From contig NC_031498.1 of the NCBI RefSeq assembly GCF_000237925.1, positions 764,015-828,014 of the forward strand: a stretch of DNA of 64,000 bases. Reading direction: 5' to 3'. The notes beneath the pieces were generated by a model. That model had not been told where the DNA came from, did not search any database, and saw nothing but the letters and a program-made list of their open reading frames with translations. The DNA comes from Schistosoma mansoni (lineage: Eukaryota > Platyhelminthes > Trematoda > Strigeidida > Schistosomatidae). Both the position numbers and the translations under genes were made by a program. Below, in pieces: positions 59,325 through 64,000 of the stretch (positions within the stretch are counted from its first letter, which is position 1; every line of letters begins with the position of its first letter).

Positions 59325-60650
59325 GAGACCTAGAATCTAAGAAAAGACAAAGAGCATATTCACCTCTATTATTACAAACGATTTGAAGGGATATCATTCT
59401 AAGTCTTCAACCATTGGTCACGTTAATCAAAAGGACCCTAAAAAGATAGTCTGCACCTGTTAACACGGCCCAGCCAACTCCCACAATCATACATCATCCA
59501 TCGAGGAAGGTGGTGGTTAGTCATACGTAACACATGTCCTAACCATCTCAGTTAACGATTTACTATATCACCAGTCGATTTGCTATTTTCACCTAAAACT
59601 ATCTCTAACTTAGTCATTGGTTACTCTGTGATCCCAAAATACATGAGTGACGCAACAATGACACCTATGATCGAATACCAATAGTCTACGAATATCCTCC
59701 AATTTTAATAACTGCGTTTCACACCCATAAAGTAAAACAGCGTGCCGCCGAGCATTAAAATAGTCCTTCAGTTGGTAGATGAATATTCCACCTACGCCAC
59801 AAGTTAGCGAAGGATAGCCGAGCATTCTAAATCTGTGCTGATATTACGTCAGATACCAGGCCATCCAGACTAGTGAGATTACCAAGTGAAGTAGTCGATA
59901 CACTTAACTACTTCAGTTCTTATAGTTATCTCAGTCCCTGACGTGTCCCAGTCCTTAAGCATCTGGGTGTTATAAGTTAACAAGCTAATATCTTGTTAGA
60001 TCAATTTCTGGAAAATAAGACAATGAGAGTGTTGTTTCTGAAAGGATATCTATGATAAAGTAAGAAGAGCGGACAACACTAACGAAGACCGATTTAAGCT
60101 ATCAATACTGGTGACTTTGCCACAAGCTCTTACTCGCGAAGTAGTGTTAGACTACAGAGCCTGTACAAGATTTATATACTTATTTGGTATGTCTTCCAGT
60201 GACAGACACTAACGCAGAACCTCACGATCAACAGAGTCGAATGCTGCCTTAAGATCAAGGAATACACCTATGGTCGGACGTACGAAAGTATGTTTATATG
60301 TATGCATATGTCTGAATCTATTGAAGCGTGAATGTTTAGTCTATACATACACGTCCAGGTCAAAAACTATCCTGGTTTTGTAGAGTTTGCTCTTCACGAG
60401 CTCCAGTTGGACGTCGAATTATTATTGAGGCCAATGTTTTAGTCACTACATCAGTTAACCTGATTCCTCTGTAACTTTCACTGGAGGATTTTTGTCATTC
60501 CTCATAATCTAGAACGATCAGCGATCGAGACCAGTCAGATAGGATCACGTCCAAATATCAGATTTCAGTGAAACTAACTGCTGAAGCTGGACCACCATTC
60601 TTAAAATTCTCAGGGGCTAATCCATTAAGTCCTGATTCCCTCCATCGCTT
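59325..60650 (-). mobile_element. Old decayed RTE-like LINE remnant
   Basis: Minus-strand fragments: a FLDLKAAFDSVDRE-type motif at about 60275-60215, HAVLLYGCETQLLKLEDIRR and LLVFDHRCHC at 59750-59640, and a 3' coding end near 59330. Many stops and shifts; clearly older than B1 and B2. Confidence 0.7.
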
Positions 60651-60719
60651 TGCATTTCTTATAATATTTCCACCCTTTCTAAAAATTGAAATGTTTATAT
60701 TAAGTTAAGTGCTTACCTT

Positions 60720-60860
60720 GAGACTTAAAGGACCTAGGTCCGTGGGTGTGTACTTCTACAGAGCCCTATAGTAGGATGAAACAGCTGTCTGTTACTTTCT
60801 GACTTTTAATGGTTTTCTAACTAATTCATGATATAAACTATGAAATTCGACAGCACTTAC
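60720..60860 (+). mobile_element. SINE2 fragment, 3' part
   Basis: GACCTAGGTCCGTGGGTGTG, AGGATGAAACAGCTGTC (hammerhead relic) and TTTTAATGGTTTTCTAAC match the SINE2 copy at 63030-63250. Confidence 0.55.
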
Positions 60861-61080
60861 AATTCCCCTCCCCCTAAAACTAACATCATAAAAATGACTA
60901 GTCGCTGAGGTAATAACCAGAAACAATTAAAATGAAGTAATTTTATTATGAGATACCTAAATAGATTTAAATGCCAGAATATAAAAATCTTTCAGTAATA
61001 ATAAAATGCAATGGATTGAGTTCTGTTAAAGTGATAAAGAATAATTATTTTTTTAAAAATAATTCTAGAAAAAAAGAAAA

Positions 61081-63871
61081 CTAATCTAATTTAGTCCAGT
61101 CGATTGGTTTAATACCATGTTGTTTCAAGTATTCATTTGCTTTTTCAAAATGTCTACAACCAAAAAATCCACGACTCGCTGATAAAGGTGATGGATGAGG
61201 TGCATTAAGCACTAAATGACGTTTACGATCAACTGATTGACCTTGTTTTTGAGCACTTGCACCCCATAGCATAAATACTAAATTCTATAAATAACATTAG
61301 GAAAAGAAAGGAAAAATAAAAACAAATTATTATTTTGTTTAAATAGTATGGAAATAGAATGTTGATAAGTATATATGAGTAAATCATTTGAATTTGATGA
61401 ATATTACCTCTTCTTACTAGTATAATACCCGAATTCCCTGGTACGACTGAGAGTGGAGAGAGTCCGCTCTCCCTCTCGAAATGCTCTCACATGGCCACGC
61501 GTATATAGCCTCTGCCAGGGAAGTCTTACCCACTGCCTTCTCTCAGAAAGGGTGTTGTTTACGAAGTAGAGAGGACGAAAAGCGAAGGTCCGACGCTTTA
61601 ACCGGGTTGGTGTACACGGAAAGTCCACCTAGGGCAGTTGCGAAATCCTGATTCCAAACCATTAGTGCACATGGGCTGGCTCCGGTATCCTGAGGGAACA
61701 AATGGCGTATGAATCAATTGTTAGTCACCGGCCACCATGGGACTGCATTTTCTCACGATGCTCCATTGCCTTATGGATCAGACCTTTAGGTCAAAGGCTC
61801 TGGATGTGGCCCCCTAAGAAAACCACCTGCTTCAGTTTTGGCACCTGGGGCAGTATCACAGCCCTCACACAAATCAAATGAGATATGTGTGGCGTATATG
61901 TATCTGGTTCCCCTTTGTACCAATATTTGTGCTTAAATAAATAAATAAACAATACCAAAATATGCATTGAAATATAACATTAATGAAAGTTCTTGACTTA
62001 TAGTTGTTTTTTTATGCTGTTAAGTTCTCTGCGCTAGACGGTTTAATCATTGAGCTTTCATTATCATCAAAGTGAACTTTGTAGTTATCCTTTCATTTAC
62101 ATATACACAAGACAGAATAGCACATAGACAACACCGAACATCAATTCGATTGAGAAAGCATTAAAATTTTGGATGGAGGTAATCTTATGGATGAATAAGA
62201 ATTTCTGGAACTATGGTTACCGGATCAATGTGGAATAAATAGATACATCAGATCATATCAAATGTTCAGTCAAACACATAGCCAGAGGTCAGTCGAAAGC
62301 AAAGAGTCAGCAAGGATACAAAGATACTGATAGCTACGATGACAGCCGCTTACAAGCAAGATCTTCAGAGCAAACTGATGTAAAGCTTATAGAATCAATA
62401 AGAAATTTGTTTTTTTATGAAATAAGTGCTGATGATAACGTACAAGACGACAATAAAGACTGTGTAACTAAGCCGTGTAACTCAGACAACCCAACAACAA
62501 AAGTATTCACTTGAATTGCAAATATTAATCATCTTTTGTCAATGAACCATTTCACAATCAATATGATGGTATTCAGATTAAGTCAGTCGCAAGAAACTTA
62601 ATTTATTAACCATAGTACTTAAGTTGGAAAGATTAGAATCTTGAGTCCATCAACATAAAAAATTACATACTTGGATTTCAAAATGATATTGAAAACACCA
62701 AATGGTAATCATCTACTAAGTGTTTAATAAGCTGTGAATAGGGTCACTTAAGAATTTTATCCGAACAATCTTCAATCTAATACGGACAGGATGTGCTTAT
62801 GTTTGCAGTTCTATTCGTACTATAAATTATCACAAATAACTATATATACATATATATATACTACTGGGTTGATTGTTCAGTTGTAAAATTTCAATCAATT
62901 CGCTATATACCAGATGATATATGCAATTTAATTATCGACAAGTTTGACTCCTGACTTTTCTAAACTCTACCTAGTTATTACTTTTCAATAAAAATTCAGG
63001 ATGCCAAGCTAATAATTCCAATTGTTATGTGTTCACTGAGAGGTTTAAAAGATCTAGGTTCTATCCATGATGAGGTCGTGTAGGTGTGCACTATTGAGGA
63101 GCACACCATAATGGTATAAAATAGCTGTTGTGAATCAGTGCTGGTGAGAAACTACACACTAGGACGAAACAGCTGTCCAGTTTTTCGTTGTTTTTGATGG
63201 TTTTCTAACCAAAGTGAGTCCGTGGTGTAAACTATAGAATTCAACAATCCTCACAAACTCCTCCGACTAATGTATCTTACACATTTTAATTCAACTCTAT
63301 TTCGGTCGTATTATAATCGCTTAAATATAAATATGTTTCTACGGAATAAACCAAGGGAATATATATTCACAAACTGACATCGAACAAAAAATCAAAGAGT
63401 AGTGCACAGTTGTTTACTCTTGAGGAATGATCCAATCCTACAGTATACAAATATTTCAGACATTCGATAATATACTCAGAATTTTATTTTTAATAGAAAA
63501 ACACATGGTCTTACATTTCGATTTTTATTCAAATAACGAATAGCTGCATCTGTTAGAAATTCCCATCCTTTATCTTTGTGTGAATTGGGTGTTGAAGAAC
63601 GAACAGTCAGTACAGCATTCAACAGTAAAACACCTTGTTTAGCCCATCCAGTTAAATCACCATGTTTTGGTGGCCAATTATCATTAGAATTTGTCAAATT
63701 CATACTTGAACTAATTTCTTTGTACATGTTGATAAGGCTTGGTGGTGCTGGTACTGGTCGACAAACAGAAAATGCTAAACCATGTGCTTGTCTTGGTCCA
63801 TGATATGGATCTTGTCCTAGGATTACAACATGTATATCTGTTGGTAAGCATAATTTAGTCCATGTGAAAAT
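61081..63871 (-). CDS. UNG: Uracil-DNA glycosylase (UNG family 1), last two exons
   Basis: Exon 63871-63515 follows a CTTGTTTAG acceptor: [28 protein letters not shown] (water-activating loop with catalytic Asp), [33 protein letters not shown], ending RYLNKNRN at a GTAAGA donor. Exon 61284-61081 continues in phase 0: [32 protein letters not shown] (Leu intercalation loop with catalytic His), [26 protein letters not shown]. These match human UNG almost throughout. The enzyme removes uracil from DNA in base excision repair. The 5' exons, including any targeting or PCNA-binding region, lie past 64000. The 2.2-kb intron carries a 0.5-kb short element and a SINE2. Confidence 0.95.
61428..61949 (+). 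mobile_element. 0.5-kb short element, copy R6, in UNG intron
   Basis: Full-length copy from CGAATTCCCTGGTACGACTG to the TTTGTACCAATATTTGTGC tail and TAAA repeats, antisense to UNG. AATACC at both flanks (61424-61429 and 61951-61956) is a possible short duplication. Confidence 0.85.
61950..63029. other. UNG intron, no other feature recognised
   Basis: AT-rich intronic sequence with a short TA-rich tract near 62845-62865. Confidence 0.5.
63030..63250 (+). mobile_element. SINE2 copy in UNG intron
   Basis: GTTCACTGAGAGGTTTAAAAG, GGTTCTATCCATGATGAGG (decayed B box), AGGACGAAACAGCTGTCC and TTTTTGATGGTTTTC. The hammerhead strand containing CTGAxGA is separated from GAAA by extra sequence, so it is not functional. 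Confidence 0.55.
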
Positions 63872-64000
63872 CTAAACAAGATCAAATCAATAATTTAATT
63901 AGTGTATCTTAAATAAAGAAACAAGCGGCAATTTTAATGAACACACCTGTAAGTAATCCATGTAAGAGTATGATTCAGCTTATTACATGGTTTAACAATT
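63872..64000 (-). other. Start of the next upstream UNG intron
   Basis: Sequence upstream of the UNG exon acceptor. I see no coding match to the conserved UNG segment with Tyr-Pro-Pro that should come before IFTW, so that exon lies outside the window. Confidence 0.5.

Overview
The window looks like nuclear DNA of a blood fluke (Schistosoma or a very close trematode). It is AT-rich and has tiny introns (36 nt in one gene) beside multi-kb ones. It carries RTE-type non-LTR retrotransposons, Penelope-like elements, Gypsy-type remains, and tRNA-derived SINEs with hammerhead ribozyme cores (S-alpha type). Two 200-N runs are assembly gaps. The species cannot be fixed from the sequence. Three host genes can be supported. 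(1) 253-3935, minus strand: the last two exons of a Ly6/Quiver-type secreted or GPI-anchored protein with ten cysteines. (2) 27255-38970, plus strand: a complete three-exon gene for a 1358-residue protein with the full layout of vertebrate Ki-67: an N-terminal FHA domain, the long PP1-docking signature shared by Ki-67 and Repo-Man, tandem repeats with a Ki-67-repeat-like core, and a basic Leu-Arg/Ser-Arg tail. It is the most notable item here. (3) 61081-63871, minus strand: the last two exons of uracil-DNA glycosylase (UNG); the 5' exons lie beyond the window. Three further exon-like segments (24861-25015 minus, 26802-27003 plus, 19894-20119 plus) are tentative. Most of the rest is mobile DNA. 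Region by region: 1-246 is the 3' end of an RTE element abutting the Ly6 stop codon; 1-5400 is Ly6 introns filled with SINEs and a truncated LINE; 5755-10980 is an old Penelope-like element split by a full-length 3.9-kb LINE with a 14-bp target duplication; 12809-17346 is a second Penelope-like element with an open RT/GIY-YIG frame and hammerhead motifs in inverted terminal segments; 17347-27000 is decayed DNA including a Gypsy pol fossil; 27255-38970 is the Ki-67-like gene, whose 7.6-kb second intron is a nest of LINEs and 0.5-kb short elements; 39572-52620 holds LINE fragments, SINEs and solo LTRs; 52715-55914 is a nearly intact 3.2-kb RTE element with a perfect 14-bp target duplication; 56000-64000 holds SINEs, an old LINE and UNG. 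Recurrent themes are nested insertions that allow relative dating, a 0.5-kb short element (six copies) sharing its 3' tail with an RTE-like LINE, and hammerhead cores in two SINE families and in the Penelope-like elements.
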